Shown here in pieces: positions 1 through 5,423 of a stretch of DNA of 11,463 bases. A program made the position numbers and the translations under genes. Origin of the DNA: Nocardioides sp. Lineage in GTDB: Bacteria; Actinomycetota; Actinomycetes; Propionibacteriales; Nocardioidaceae. The first letter of the stretch is position 1, and every line of letters begins with the position of its first letter. The stretch spans positions 1-11,463 of the forward strand of contig JAOPXF010000411.1 in assembly GCA_025965295.1 (NCBI GenBank). Direction: 5' to 3'. The notes below the pieces were generated by a model that searched no databases, had not been told where the DNA came from, and saw only the letters and a program-made list of their open reading frames with translations.

Positions 1-132
1 TCATCCGAGTCCGCCCGACGAAACGCTCTGCCAGCATGGATCCACCACTACAACCACCACCGGCCCCACACCGCAATCGGCAGATCAGCACCCATCGCCA
101 GGTTGACCAACCTCTCCGGTCAGTACAGCTAG
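1..132 (+). CDS. IS481-type transposase, C-terminal fragment (cut by window edge)
   Basis: Frame 1 is open from the first base and encodes 43 residues before TAG at 130-132. It contains WIHHYNHHRPHTAIG (residues 13-27) followed by PIARLTNLSGQYS. The W-x-x-HYN-x-x-RPH-x-A-x-G signature is the conserved tail of the integrase-core (DDE) domain of IS481-family and related transposases, just after the catalytic Glu, which would lie left of the window. The family catalyses cut-and-paste or copy transposition of its own element. Only the tail is visible, so intactness cannot be judged. The stop TAG overlaps the reverse-strand stop of the convergent response regulator inside the sequence gctagc, so the element's right end appears to lie at or inside the regulator's 3' end. 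No terminal inverted repeat can be proved without the left end. Confidence 0.8.
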   Translation, partial: SSESARRNALPAWIHHYNHHRPHTAIGRSAPIARLTNLSGQYS

Positions 133-803
133 CGGGTCCCGGCCCCGGGGTCGTAGGAGCGCATCGAGGCGGGCACGAAGCCGTGCCGCATGCCCCAGGC
201 GACGGCCTGCGAGCGCCTGCTGACGCCGATCTTGCGGTAGGTCGTGCGGATGTAGGTCTTCACCGAGTTGATGCTCAGGAACATGTTCCGGGCGATCTCG
301 TCGTTGGAGAGGCCCTGGGTGATGAAGGCGAGCACCTCGGACTCACGCGGTGACAGGCTCTCGTCCTGGCCCGGCCAGTCGACCTCGGGGGTGGGCTCCG
401 GCCCGCTGAGCGTGTTGGTCATGACGATGATCTCGCCGTCGCGGATGGCCTCGAGGGCGTCGACGATCTCCTTGGCCTTGAGGCTCTTGCAGAGGTAGCC
501 GCCGGCGCCCGCGGTCAGGGCACCCACGATGCTTGCGCGCGGCAGCTCCCAGGAGAAGATCACCACGGGAGCGCTGCACTCGCGGACCAGGTCGGCGAGG
601 GCCTCGCCGTCGCGCGGGAGCTGGCCGAAGGTGTCGACCAGGACGACGTCGACGTCGCTGAGCACCGGCGTCTGCGCGTTGATCTCGACGACGTGGACCC
701 GCTCGCGGTGCTCCTCCAGCATCGAGGCGAGGCCCGACACCACGATCTCGTAATCGTTCACAATGGCGAGGCGTACCGGCCCCGTCCCTGCTGCCCTGTC
801 CAC
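129..803 (-). CDS. LuxR/NarL-family response regulator
   Basis: A 224-residue two-component response regulator. Residues 10-125 form a receiver domain: acidic pocket N16/D17, likely phospho-acceptor D57 in VLVDTFG, Ser at position 84 (the Thr/Ser switch) and the conserved Lys K106 in YLCKS. Residues 149-209 form a LuxR-type helix-turn-helix: LSPRESEVLAFITQGLSNDEIA, then SVKTYIRTTYRKIGV. It should bind DNA as a phosphorylation-controlled transcription factor; no sensor kinase is adjacent. The GTG at 801-803 was chosen because GGAGG lies 4 nt upstream and it precedes the first beta strand; the open frame upstream is antisense-like shadow of DUF1684. The pocket's N-D instead of the usual D-D is mildly atypical. 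The C-terminus (SYDPGAGTR) ends in a TAG that overlaps the neighbouring transposase stop, so the natural end may have been altered by IS insertion. Confidence 0.9.
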   Translation of the reverse strand: MDRAAGTGPVRLAIVNDYEIVVSGLASMLEEHRERVHVVEINAQTPVLSDVDVVLVDTFGQLPRDGEALADLVRECSAPVVIFSWELPRASIVGALTAGAGGYLCKSLKAKEIVDALEAIRDGEIIVMTNTLSGPEPTPEVDWPGQDESLSPRESEVLAFITQGLSNDEIARNMFLSINSVKTYIRTTYRKIGVSRRSQAVAWGMRHGFVPASMRSYDPGAGTR

Positions 804-865
804 GCGCCCTCCGTCCTCGTCCGAACAGTCCCATGCCCCCCCGCAGCAAGACACGGATGCCCGGA

Positions 866-871
866 ATTTTA
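866..871 (-). promoter_or_regulatory. Candidate -10 box of the response regulator gene
   Basis: On the minus strand TAAAAT is the best -10 match in the 110-bp gap before the response regulator. It predicts a start of transcription near 859 and an untranslated leader of about 56 nt, consistent with the Shine-Dalgarno GGAGG before the GTG. No convincing -35 hexamer is seen at 17-18 bp; a short inverted repeat GGTC-ca-GACC (885-894) lies in that place and could be an operator, which is inference only. Confidence 0.45.
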
Positions 872-894
872 GACGAGAAACATCGGTCCAGACC

Positions 895-915
895 AGCGGA
901 CGATGTGCGTCCGCT
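895..915 (-). terminator. Hairpin at the 3' end of the DUF1684 gene
   Basis: A perfect 8-bp inverted repeat AGCGGACG / CGTCCGCT with a 5-nt loop overlaps the stop codon of the DUF1684 gene (914-916). On the minus strand it is followed about 10 nt later by GATGTTT, not by a continuous U tract. It is placed correctly for transcription termination between DUF1684 and the separately promoted response regulator, although an operator role is also possible. Confidence 0.5.
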
Positions 916-1525
916 AGAGCCGCTCGCCCGCCTCGACCCGGGCCTGGATCGTGTTGCCGGCCGGGGCCAGCGGGCAGCGCCAGCGGTCGTCGTACCGGCA
1001 CGAGGGGTGGTAGGCGAAGTTGAGGTCGAGGACGAGGCTGTCGTCGCCGCCGCCGAGCCAGGCGCCCTTGGCGGTGTCGAGCAGGTAGCGACCCGCGCCG
1101 TAGCTCCCGGACCCCGCGGTGCCGTCGCGGAGCGGCACGAACAGGCCGCCGGCGTACTGGTGCAGCCACCAGATGTCGAGCGAGCCCCCCACCGGGGCGG
1201 GCAGCTCGACCCGGCCGATCCGCTGCATCGTCACCGAGCCGTCGTCGCCGCCGTCGACCTCCCGCTCGTCGGGCTCCGCCTCGAGGACCGGGACCTCGAA
1301 GCGGAGGGCCGGGTCGTAGGGCCAGTACTCCACCCCGTGCTCGCGCAGCTCCGGGACGTGGGCGGTCGGGCTCTGCGGGTGGTGGGCGAAGAGCTCCGCC
1401 CGCCCCTCCCGCCACACCCGGTGTCCCACCGCAGGGTCGGTCTCGGCGCGTACGGCGGCGTACAGGTCGGCCACCCGGGTGCGCCAGTCGACTAGGGTCA
1501 GCGCGGACTTGTGCGTTCGGGTCAC
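914..1525 (-). CDS. DUF1684 domain protein
   Basis: A 203-residue protein recognisable as DUF1684 from its C-terminal motifs: GRYLLD (145-150), LDLNFAYHPSC (166-176), CPLAPAGN (184-191) and terminal EAGERL (198-203). An earlier YWPYDPALRF (67-76) also fits. The family is common in actinobacteria and other bacteria and has no established biochemical function; no signal peptide or membrane segment is visible, so it is probably cytosolic. The GTG start at 1523-1525 is preceded by GAGAGGG at a spacing of about 7-9 nt. It is read toward the response regulator, but a terminator-like hairpin and a new -10 box lie between them, so the two are probably not one operon. Length and motifs are complete. 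Confidence 0.9.
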   Translation of the reverse strand: MTRTHKSALTLVDWRTRVADLYAAVRAETDPAVGHRVWREGRAELFAHHPQSPTAHVPELREHGVEYWPYDPALRFEVPVLEAEPDEREVDGGDDGSVTMQRIGRVELPAPVGGSLDIWWLHQYAGGLFVPLRDGTAGSGSYGAGRYLLDTAKGAWLGGGDDSLVLDLNFAYHPSCRYDDRWRCPLAPAGNTIQARVEAGERL

Positions 1526-1632
1526 GGGCCCACCCTCTCACCGGGTGTGTCACATTTCCCGGGCCTACTCCAGCCCCGGTAGTCCAGACGCACTCTCATG
1601 CCGATGAGCGAGCGTTGCGGAAGCCCAGGTGC

Positions 1633-1638
1633 CACAAT
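1633..1638 (+). promoter_or_regulatory. Weak -10 box for a leaderless membrane-protein mRNA
   Basis: CACAAT lies exactly 6 nt before the ATG at 1645, and no Shine-Dalgarno is present. The spacing matches the better leaderless -10 boxes elsewhere in the window, but the first base is C rather than T, so this is a weak call. Confidence 0.3.
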
Positions 1639-1644
1639 CCGGGC

Positions 1645-1971
1645 ATGTCCGCGCAAGGGAGTGTTGGCTCGGCAGCAGCCCTGCGGGATGCGCCTTGGGG
1701 AAGGGCCACCGTTCTTGCCCAACTCTCGCTGTTCCTCATCCCCGCCATCAGCGCGTGGACATCGACGCTGACGGCTACAGCACTGATCCCCCTCGTCGCG
1801 TTGCCCGTGACGCTATGCGCCGGTGTTGCTCTGCTCGTTTCCCGCGCATGGCGGAAGGCGGGTGGGCGCATCATCGTCGGGACGCTGATTGCCGCGGCTC
1901 TTGAAGTTGTGCTGACGTTCCTGCTCATCGTGGCGTACTCCTCGGCCAACCCAGGATGGGACCTTTCCTAG
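1645..1971 (+). CDS. Small three-helix membrane protein, unknown function
   Basis: A 108-residue protein that I do not recognise. After a short polar N-terminus it has three hydrophobic stretches at about residues 21-38, 44-66 and 75-98, separated by short loops; the second loop is basic (SRAWRKAGGR, residues 65-74), suggesting it faces the cytoplasm. The ATG at 1645 is preferred over an in-frame TTG 30 nt upstream. No ribosome binding site precedes it; a weak -10-like box six bases upstream suggests a leaderless transcript. Its base composition looks somewhat less GC-rich than its neighbours, which may hint at transfer but is not conclusive. It stands alone, divergent from DUF1684, and is followed 71 nt later by another small plus-strand gene that seems to have its own promoter. 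Confidence 0.65.
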   Translation: MSAQGSVGSAAALRDAPWGRATVLAQLSLFLIPAISAWTSTLTATALIPLVALPVTLCAGVALLVSRAWRKAGGRIIVGTLIAAALEVVLTFLLIVAYSSANPGWDLS

Positions 1972-2029
1972 GCCGATCCGAACGCACATGCCGCTGTCAG
2001 GGGCGCACCATCTTGTCCGATCCCGGCAC

Positions 2030-2035
2030 TACCGT
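2030..2035 (+). promoter_or_regulatory. -10 box (TACCGT) of a leaderless small gene
   Basis: TACCGT fits the actinobacterial TANNNT -10 pattern and ends 7 nt before the GTG at 2043, so transcription would begin at or next to the start codon. There is no Shine-Dalgarno between them. No clear -35 hexamer was seen. Confidence 0.45.
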
Positions 2036-2042
2036 GGACTGC

Positions 2043-2258
2043 GTGAGTGAACAACCGCGCCTCGGTGGAATGACCGTCAACGAGCGCCTCTTCACGGCAG
2101 GCTTGCTCGGGCACTGGTATGCCGCGATCGAAGCGGGCCAGCGTGAGGCCGCGATCGCTCTTCTCAAGCAGGTTGAGATGAGCGAAGAAGGCGCTGCCGC
2201 GACGGTGGACGCCGTCCTCGCCGATCCATCGAAGTACGGCTTCCCCCGCCCCTCCTGA
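2043..2258 (+). CDS. Small conserved actinobacterial protein, unknown function
   Basis: A 71-residue soluble protein: a short tail, then NERLFTAGLLGHWYAAIEAG (13-32), a helix AAIALLKQVEM (36-46) and a C-terminal AAATVDAVLADPSKYGF (51-67). From memory the pattern 'LFxAGLL...AI..LL..V......A..T.D.ILA.P..YGF' recurs in small uncharacterised actinobacterial proteins, but I cannot name a family. It is predicted to be all-helical and cytosolic, and no catalytic motif is visible. The GTG at 2043 is chosen over the longer frame from 1956 because the extra 29 residues are Cys/Arg-rich and unlike protein sequence, and because TACCGT sits 7 nt upstream as a leaderless -10. An internal ATG at residue 10 is an alternative start. 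Confidence 0.65.
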   Translation: MSEQPRLGGMTVNERLFTAGLLGHWYAAIEAGQREAAIALLKQVEMSEEGAAATVDAVLADPSKYGFPRPS

Positions 2259-2345
2259 AGCGCACTCATCTGCCGCATTCCGTGCGCGGTGACGCTGCGG
2301 AACGGGGTGCGCCGTCCGAGTGGCCGTTACCGGTGCTCCGAGAGG

Positions 2346-2752
2346 GCGAATGGGCTGGCCTGTAGGCCGGGTTCTGTCCCCGGCGAGCCGGGGGGCGACC
2401 ATCCATCTACGGCTGCCGTTGCCGGCAGTCTCCAGCGGTCTACCCGCGCACTCGGGCGAGCAGCCCGCGAACGTGCGCGCGTCCGGTGCCCGAAGGCGTC
2501 GGACATCTTGACCTTGATCCAGGTGGGGTTTGCCGAGCCGAACCGGTCGCCCGGATCGCTGGTGGGCTCTTACTCCACCGTTTCACCCTTACCTCCCGGC
2601 CGGAGCCGGGCGGCGGTCTGTTCTCTGTGGCACTGTCCCGCGGGTTGCCCCGGGTGGGGGTTACCCACCACCTTGCCCTGTGGAGCCCGGACCTTCCTCG
2701 GCACCGTCCCCCGGAGGAGACGGCGACGCGGTCGCCCGGCCAGCCCATTCGC
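2346..2752 (-). ncRNA. rnpB: RNase P RNA, bacterial type A
   Basis: The catalytic RNA of RNase P, which removes 5' leaders from pre-tRNAs together with the RnpA protein. On the minus strand the 5' end GCGAATGGGCTGGCC (2752-2738) pairs perfectly with the 3' end GGCCAGCCCATTCGC (2360-2346), forming the long P1 helix and fixing a length of about 407 nt, normal for actinobacteria. The conserved P4-side segments are present: GAGGAAGGTCCGGGCTCC at 2699-2682 and ACAGAACCCGGCCTAC at 2377-2362. Other family features include GGTAAGGGTGAAACGGTGG and GTAAGAG in the P8-P10 region. Open frames across this stretch are artefacts of GC-rich structured RNA. It lies 25 nt downstream of map in the same direction but has its own -10 box in that gap. 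Confidence 0.97.
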
Positions 2753-2758
2753 ACCACA

Positions 2759-2764
2759 ACCATA
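2759..2764 (-). promoter_or_regulatory. rnpB -10 box
   Basis: On the minus strand TATGGT ends 6 nt before the first base of the rnpB P1 helix (2752), an ideal distance for initiation at the mature 5' end. It lies in the 25-bp map-rnpB gap; any -35 element would fall within the last codons of map, where no strong match is seen. Confidence 0.5.
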
Positions 2765-2777
2765 GCGGTGGTTCGGG

Positions 2778-3626
2778 TCAGGGGTTGGTCAGCACCTCGG
2801 CGCCGGTCGGCGTGACCAGCAGGGTGTGCTCGAACTGGGCGCTGCGGCGGCCGTCGCGGGTGACGACGGTCCAGTCGTCGTCCCACATCTCCCAGTCGGC
2901 GGTGCCGAGGTTGAGCATCGGCTCGATCGTGAACGTCATGCCGACCTCGATGAGCGTGTCGTGCGCCGCGTCGTCGTAGTGGGGCACGATCAGCCCGCTG
3001 TGGAAGTGGGTGCCGATGCCGTGCCCGGTGAAGTCGCGGACGACGCCGTAGCCGAAGCGGGCGGCGTAGGACTCGATGACCCGGCCGATCACGTTGATCC
3101 GGCGGCCGGGTCGCACCGCCTTGATGCCGCGGTCCAGGGCCTCCTGGGTGCGCTCGACGAGGAGCCGGGACTCCTCGTCGACGTCGCCGGCGAGGAAGGT
3201 GGCGTTGGTGTCGCCGTGCACGCCGTCGAGGTACGCCGTGATGTCGATGTTGACGATGTCGCCGTCCTCGATGCGGCGGCTGTCGGGGATCCCGTGGCAG
3301 ATCACCTCGTTGACGCTGGAGCACAGCGACTTGGGGAAGCCGCGGTAGCCGAGCGTCGAGGGGTAGGCGCCGTGGTCGCAGAGGAACTCGTGCCCGATGC
3401 GGTCGAGCTCGTCGGTGGTGACCCCCGGCTCGACGGCTGCGCCGACGAGCTCACGGGCCTGCGCGGCGAGCCTCCCGGCGACCCGCATCTTCGCGATGGT
3501 CTCCTCGTCCTTGACCTCGCTGCCGGTGAAGCGGGCCGGTGCCGGGCGGTCGACGTACTCGGGTCGCGAGATGGCCGCGGGCACCTCGCGGCGGGGGGAG
3601 ATGACGGCTGCGGCAACGAGACTCAC
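2778..3626 (-). CDS. map: Methionine aminopeptidase, type I
   Basis: A 282-residue metalloprotease of the pita-bread fold that removes the initiator Met from nascent proteins in the cytosol. All five metal ligands are visible: D128 (NIDITAY), D139 (HGDTNATF), H202 (FTGHGIG), E235 (TIEPML) and E266 (QFEHTLL), plus the substrate-contact His H111 (VICHGIP). The N-terminal ~40 residues (PRREVP, RPEYVDRPAP) form the proline-rich extension typical of the actinobacterial MetAP1c type (about 285 residues in mycobacteria). The GTG at 3626 coincides with the transcription start predicted from TAGACT six bases upstream, so the mRNA is probably leaderless. It is divergent from the 62-residue gene at 3663 and is followed by rnpB. 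Confidence 0.97.
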   Translation of the reverse strand: MSLVAAAVISPRREVPAAISRPEYVDRPAPARFTGSEVKDEETIAKMRVAGRLAAQARELVGAAVEPGVTTDELDRIGHEFLCDHGAYPSTLGYRGFPKSLCSSVNEVICHGIPDSRRIEDGDIVNIDITAYLDGVHGDTNATFLAGDVDEESRLLVERTQEALDRGIKAVRPGRRINVIGRVIESYAARFGYGVVRDFTGHGIGTHFHSGLIVPHYDDAAHDTLIEVGMTFTIEPMLNLGTADWEMWDDDWTVVTRDGRRSAQFEHTLLVTPTGAEVLTNP

Positions 3627-3632
3627 CCGGAA

Positions 3633-3638
3633 AGTCTA
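3633..3638 (-). promoter_or_regulatory. -10 box (TAGACT) of leaderless map
   Basis: Minus-strand TAGACT is followed by exactly 6 nt and then the GTG start of map at 3626. With normal -10 spacing, transcription begins on the G of the start codon. No Shine-Dalgarno is present. It shares a 36-bp intergenic region with the opposite promoter. Confidence 0.5.
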
Positions 3639-3648
3639 GGGGCGCGTG

Positions 3649-3654
3649 TAGTTT
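3649..3654 (+). promoter_or_regulatory. -10 box (TAGTTT) of the 3663 operon
   Basis: TAGTTT ends 8 nt before the ATG at 3663, giving a leaderless or nearly leaderless transcript. No Shine-Dalgarno is present. It lies only 10 bp from the opposed map -10 box, so the two promoters must overlap physically. Confidence 0.45.
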
Positions 3655-3662
3655 CAGCCGAC

Positions 3663-3851
3663 ATGAGCAAGTACTGGTACTGCACCAAGCACTCCACGGT
3701 CGAGGAGGGCGAGGACATCTGCCCGCCCATCGACCGCCTGGGTCCCTACGACTCCCGCGAGGAGGCCGCGCACGCGCTCGAGAAGGCCGAGCAGCGCAAC
3801 CAGGAGTGGGACAACGACCCCGCCTGGAACGACACCGACCTCGAGGACTGA
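3663..3851 (+). CDS. Small conserved actinobacterial protein (SKYWYCTKH type)
   Basis: A 62-residue acidic protein starting SKYWYCTKHSTVEEGEDICP and continuing RLGPYDSREEAAHALEKAEQRNQEWDNDPAWND. From memory, very similar small proteins occur widely in actinobacteria as uncharacterised conserved proteins; I know of no demonstrated role. Two Cys (C6, C19) with a nearby His could bind a metal or form a disulfide, which is speculation. The middle segment PYDSREEAAHALEKAEQRN predicts a helix, and the whole looks soluble and cytosolic. ATG at 3663 is the only sensible start and is preceded by TAGTTT rather than a Shine-Dalgarno. Its stop overlaps the next gene's start by one base (TGATG), indicating translational coupling. 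Confidence 0.85.
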   Translation: MSKYWYCTKHSTVEEGEDICPPIDRLGPYDSREEAAHALEKAEQRNQEWDNDPAWNDTDLED

Positions 3852-4135
3852 TGGGCCGACGCCGGCCGAGGCGCAACCGCAACGCGACCTCGCCGTGGCC
3901 GTTCGTCGGCATGGCCGGCATGGCCTGCGCGTTCTTCCTGTACGCCGCCAGCGGGCTGGTCGCGCCCTGGTGGGGCGTGGTGGCGCTGCTGGCCGTCTGG
4001 GCGCTGCTGTTCCTGGTCGCCTGCGCGTGGTGGAGCCTGCACCCGCGGTGGGTGCCGTTCCTGGCGGTCTTCGCGATGGTGTTCTGGTTCGGCGCGGTGA
4101 CCGCGGGCGCGGCCTTCCTCGGCTGGACCGCCTGA
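3851..4135 (+). CDS. Small three-helix membrane protein, unknown function
   Basis: A 94-residue protein with a strongly basic N-terminus (MGRRRPRRNRN) followed by three hydrophobic segments at about 16-37, 40-61 and 66-90, rich in Trp and Ala. By the positive-inside rule the N-terminus is cytoplasmic. I do not recognise a family. The start at 3851 is chosen because its ATG overlaps the stop of the preceding gene by one base; a longer frame from 3806 would run inside that gene. Translation is therefore probably coupled to the 62-residue protein, suggesting that the two work together. The gene converges on the sugar dehydrogenase gene with only 8 bp between stop codons. Confidence 0.8.
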   Translation: MGRRRPRRNRNATSPWPFVGMAGMACAFFLYAASGLVAPWWGVVALLAVWALLFLVACAWWSLHPRWVPFLAVFAMVFWFGAVTAGAAFLGWTA

Positions 4136-4150
4136 CGCTCGGCTCAGCGG
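4128..4150. terminator. Possible bidirectional terminator between convergent genes
   Basis: CCGC-C-TGA / TCA-GCGG forms a 7-bp stem with one bulged C and an 8-nt loop, and the stem is built from the two convergent stop codons. There is no U tract on either side, so this is weak. Confidence 0.25.
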
Positions 4151-5346
4151 GGGTGGACCCGCAGGACGACGTCGTTGCCGTTGCCGTTGTCGGTGGTGAT
4201 CAGCAGGTTGGCGCCGACCTGGGTGACCGAGCGCAGCCGCCCGTAGTGCGTGAGCGCGTCGGGGACCCGGACCCGCTGCAGCTTGCCGTGCCCGTCGAAG
4301 GTCAGGAAGAAGATCCGCGAGTCCTTCAGCGCGGCGACGGCCATCGCGCCGTTGAGCGCTCCCCACTGCTTGCCGTAGACGAACGTGCCGCCGGAGGTGG
4401 CCTTGGTCGGGTTGCCCGAGCTCCACCGCGCGTTGACCTGCTTGCCCGGCAGCGACTGGTCGGTCATCGGGACGTCCTCGTTGTAGCCGGGGACCGGGTT
4501 GTAGCCGTAGTCACCGCCGTTGACGAGCTTGTTGACCTCGTCGTCGCGGTAGGTGCCCTGCTCGACCGACCACAGGCTGCCGTCGCGCCGCTGGGCGAGG
4601 CCCTGGACGTTGCGGTGGCCGTAGGTCTGGATGTAGCGCTTGCGGGAGTTGGGGCTCTTGATGAACGGGTTGCCCGGCCAGGGGGCGCCGCCGAGCGTCA
4701 TTCGCAGGGTCTTGCCGCCGAGCGACTTGAGGTTCTCGGGGTTGGTGCCCTGGGCGGCGTCGCCGGTGCCGACGAGCATCGAGCCGTTCTTCGTGATCAG
4801 GAGCCGGCAGCCCCCGTGGCGGCCGCTGCTGGTCGGGAAGCCGCCGACCAGCTCCTTGATCCTGGTGGCCCGGGTGGCCTTGTCGTTGAGCCGCCAGGCG
4901 ACCACGTGCACCTCGTGGCCGTTGCTCGTGGTGCCGCCCTGGCAGGTGAAGAAGCGGCCCGTCTGCGCGAACGCCGGGTCGATCGCGAGCGACATCAGCC
5001 CGGTCTCGCCGGACACCCAGACGCTGCTGCTGGGGAACCGGACCTTGCGCTTGTGGCCGTCCTGCCACACCAGCAGGTCGGCGCGGTCTCGCTCGGTGAC
5101 CAGCAGCCGCCCGTGGCCGATCGACTGGACGTCCCACGGGTGGTCGAGGCCGCGGATCATCCGGGTCACCTTGAGCTTCGGCACCGCCCGCGCCTGCGCA
5201 CGGTCCGCCTTGAACTGGGCGATGGCGGCGTCGTTGGCGCTGCTGGACGAGGCGAGCGGCCCGACGTTGCCGGACCCCCGCATCGCGAGTGCCGGCGCGG
5301 GGGCCAGGAGGGCGAGGGTGCACAGGAAGACCGAGAGTGAGCGCAT
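4144..5346 (-). CDS. Secreted PQQ-dependent sugar dehydrogenase family protein
   Basis: A 400-residue exported beta-propeller of the glucose/sorbosone dehydrogenase (GSDH, YliI-like aldose dehydrogenase) family, which oxidises sugars or related alcohols with pyrroloquinoline quinone. A signal peptide occupies residues 1-21 (MRSLSVFLCTLALLAPAPALA). Family motifs follow in order: GLDHPWDVQ (67-73 region), LLVTERDRADLLVW (81-94), GETGLMSLAIDPAF (113-126), GRHGGCRLLI with the presumed catalytic His H177, VGTGD (192-196), YGHRNVQGLA (242-251) and VEQGTYRDDEVN (261-272). Start ATG at 5346 is chosen because the signal peptide begins there; TACGGT seven bases upstream suggests leaderless expression. 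Actual substrate and PQQ binding are not shown by sequence alone; no PQQ biosynthesis gene is in the window. It ends convergently with the gene at 3851. Confidence 0.9.
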   Translation of the reverse strand: MRSLSVFLCTLALLAPAPALAMRGSGNVGPLASSSSANDAAIAQFKADRAQARAVPKLKVTRMIRGLDHPWDVQSIGHGRLLVTERDRADLLVWQDGHKRKVRFPSSSVWVSGETGLMSLAIDPAFAQTGRFFTCQGGTTSNGHEVHVVAWRLNDKATRATRIKELVGGFPTSSGRHGGCRLLITKNGSMLVGTGDAAQGTNPENLKSLGGKTLRMTLGGAPWPGNPFIKSPNSRKRYIQTYGHRNVQGLAQRRDGSLWSVEQGTYRDDEVNKLVNGGDYGYNPVPGYNEDVPMTDQSLPGKQVNARWSSGNPTKATSGGTFVYGKQWGALNGAMAVAALKDSRIFFLTFDGHGKLQRVRVPDALTHYGRLRSVTQVGANLLITTDNGNGNDVVLRVHPR

Positions 5347-5353
5347 GCCTGCC

Positions 5354-5359
5354 ACCGTA
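5354..5359 (-). promoter_or_regulatory. -10 box (TACGGT) of the sugar dehydrogenase gene
   Basis: Minus-strand TACGGT ends 7 nt before the ATG at 5346, with no Shine-Dalgarno, consistent with a leaderless mRNA. The gene would thus be expressed separately from the lipoprotein gene that ends 77 bp upstream. Confidence 0.45.
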
Positions 5360-5398
5360 CGTCGGGTCCGCCGCACATTTCGAGGCTGCGCGTGACCG

Positions 5399-5410
5399 GG
5401 GTTCGAACCC
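5399..5410. repeat. 12-bp perfect palindrome resembling a tRNA T-arm
   Basis: GGGTTCGAACCC is perfectly palindromic and lies in the 77-bp gap between the lipoprotein stop and the sugar dehydrogenase start. Read on the minus strand, acGGG-TTCGAAC-CCCgg matches a tRNA T stem-loop (four of five stem pairs), but no acceptor or anticodon arm can be built on either strand. It could be a tRNA-derived attachment-site remnant, a transcription factor operator (about 40 bp upstream of the dehydrogenase -10 box) or chance. Confidence 0.4.
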
Positions 5411-5423
5411 GTGGCCGGAGAAG

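Noticed and set aside
804..1553. Longer N-terminus for the response regulator (to 474 residues)
   Set aside because: The extension overlaps the DUF1684 gene in another frame, is Arg/Pro-rich, and the GTG at 803 has a ribosome binding site directly before the receiver domain.
1596..1949. 117-residue minus-strand frame opposite the 1645 membrane protein
   Set aside because: The plus strand encodes three clean hydrophobic helices; the minus frame has no ribosome binding site or recognisable feature.
2289..2765. Open frames on both strands across the RNase P RNA gene (also 2440-3324 on minus)
   Set aside because: They lie over rnpB, which is identified by its paired ends and conserved core; the peptides are Pro/Arg-rich and typical of GC-rich noncoding DNA.
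2826..3851. 341-residue plus-strand frame antisense to map
   Set aside because: It is the Val/Asp/Gly-rich antisense shadow of map; only its last 62 codons are a real gene (3663-3851).
3895..5340. 481-residue plus-strand frame over the sugar dehydrogenase
   Set aside because: It is an antisense shadow with low-complexity Val/Ala/Gly/Arg composition; the minus strand has a signal peptide and family motifs.
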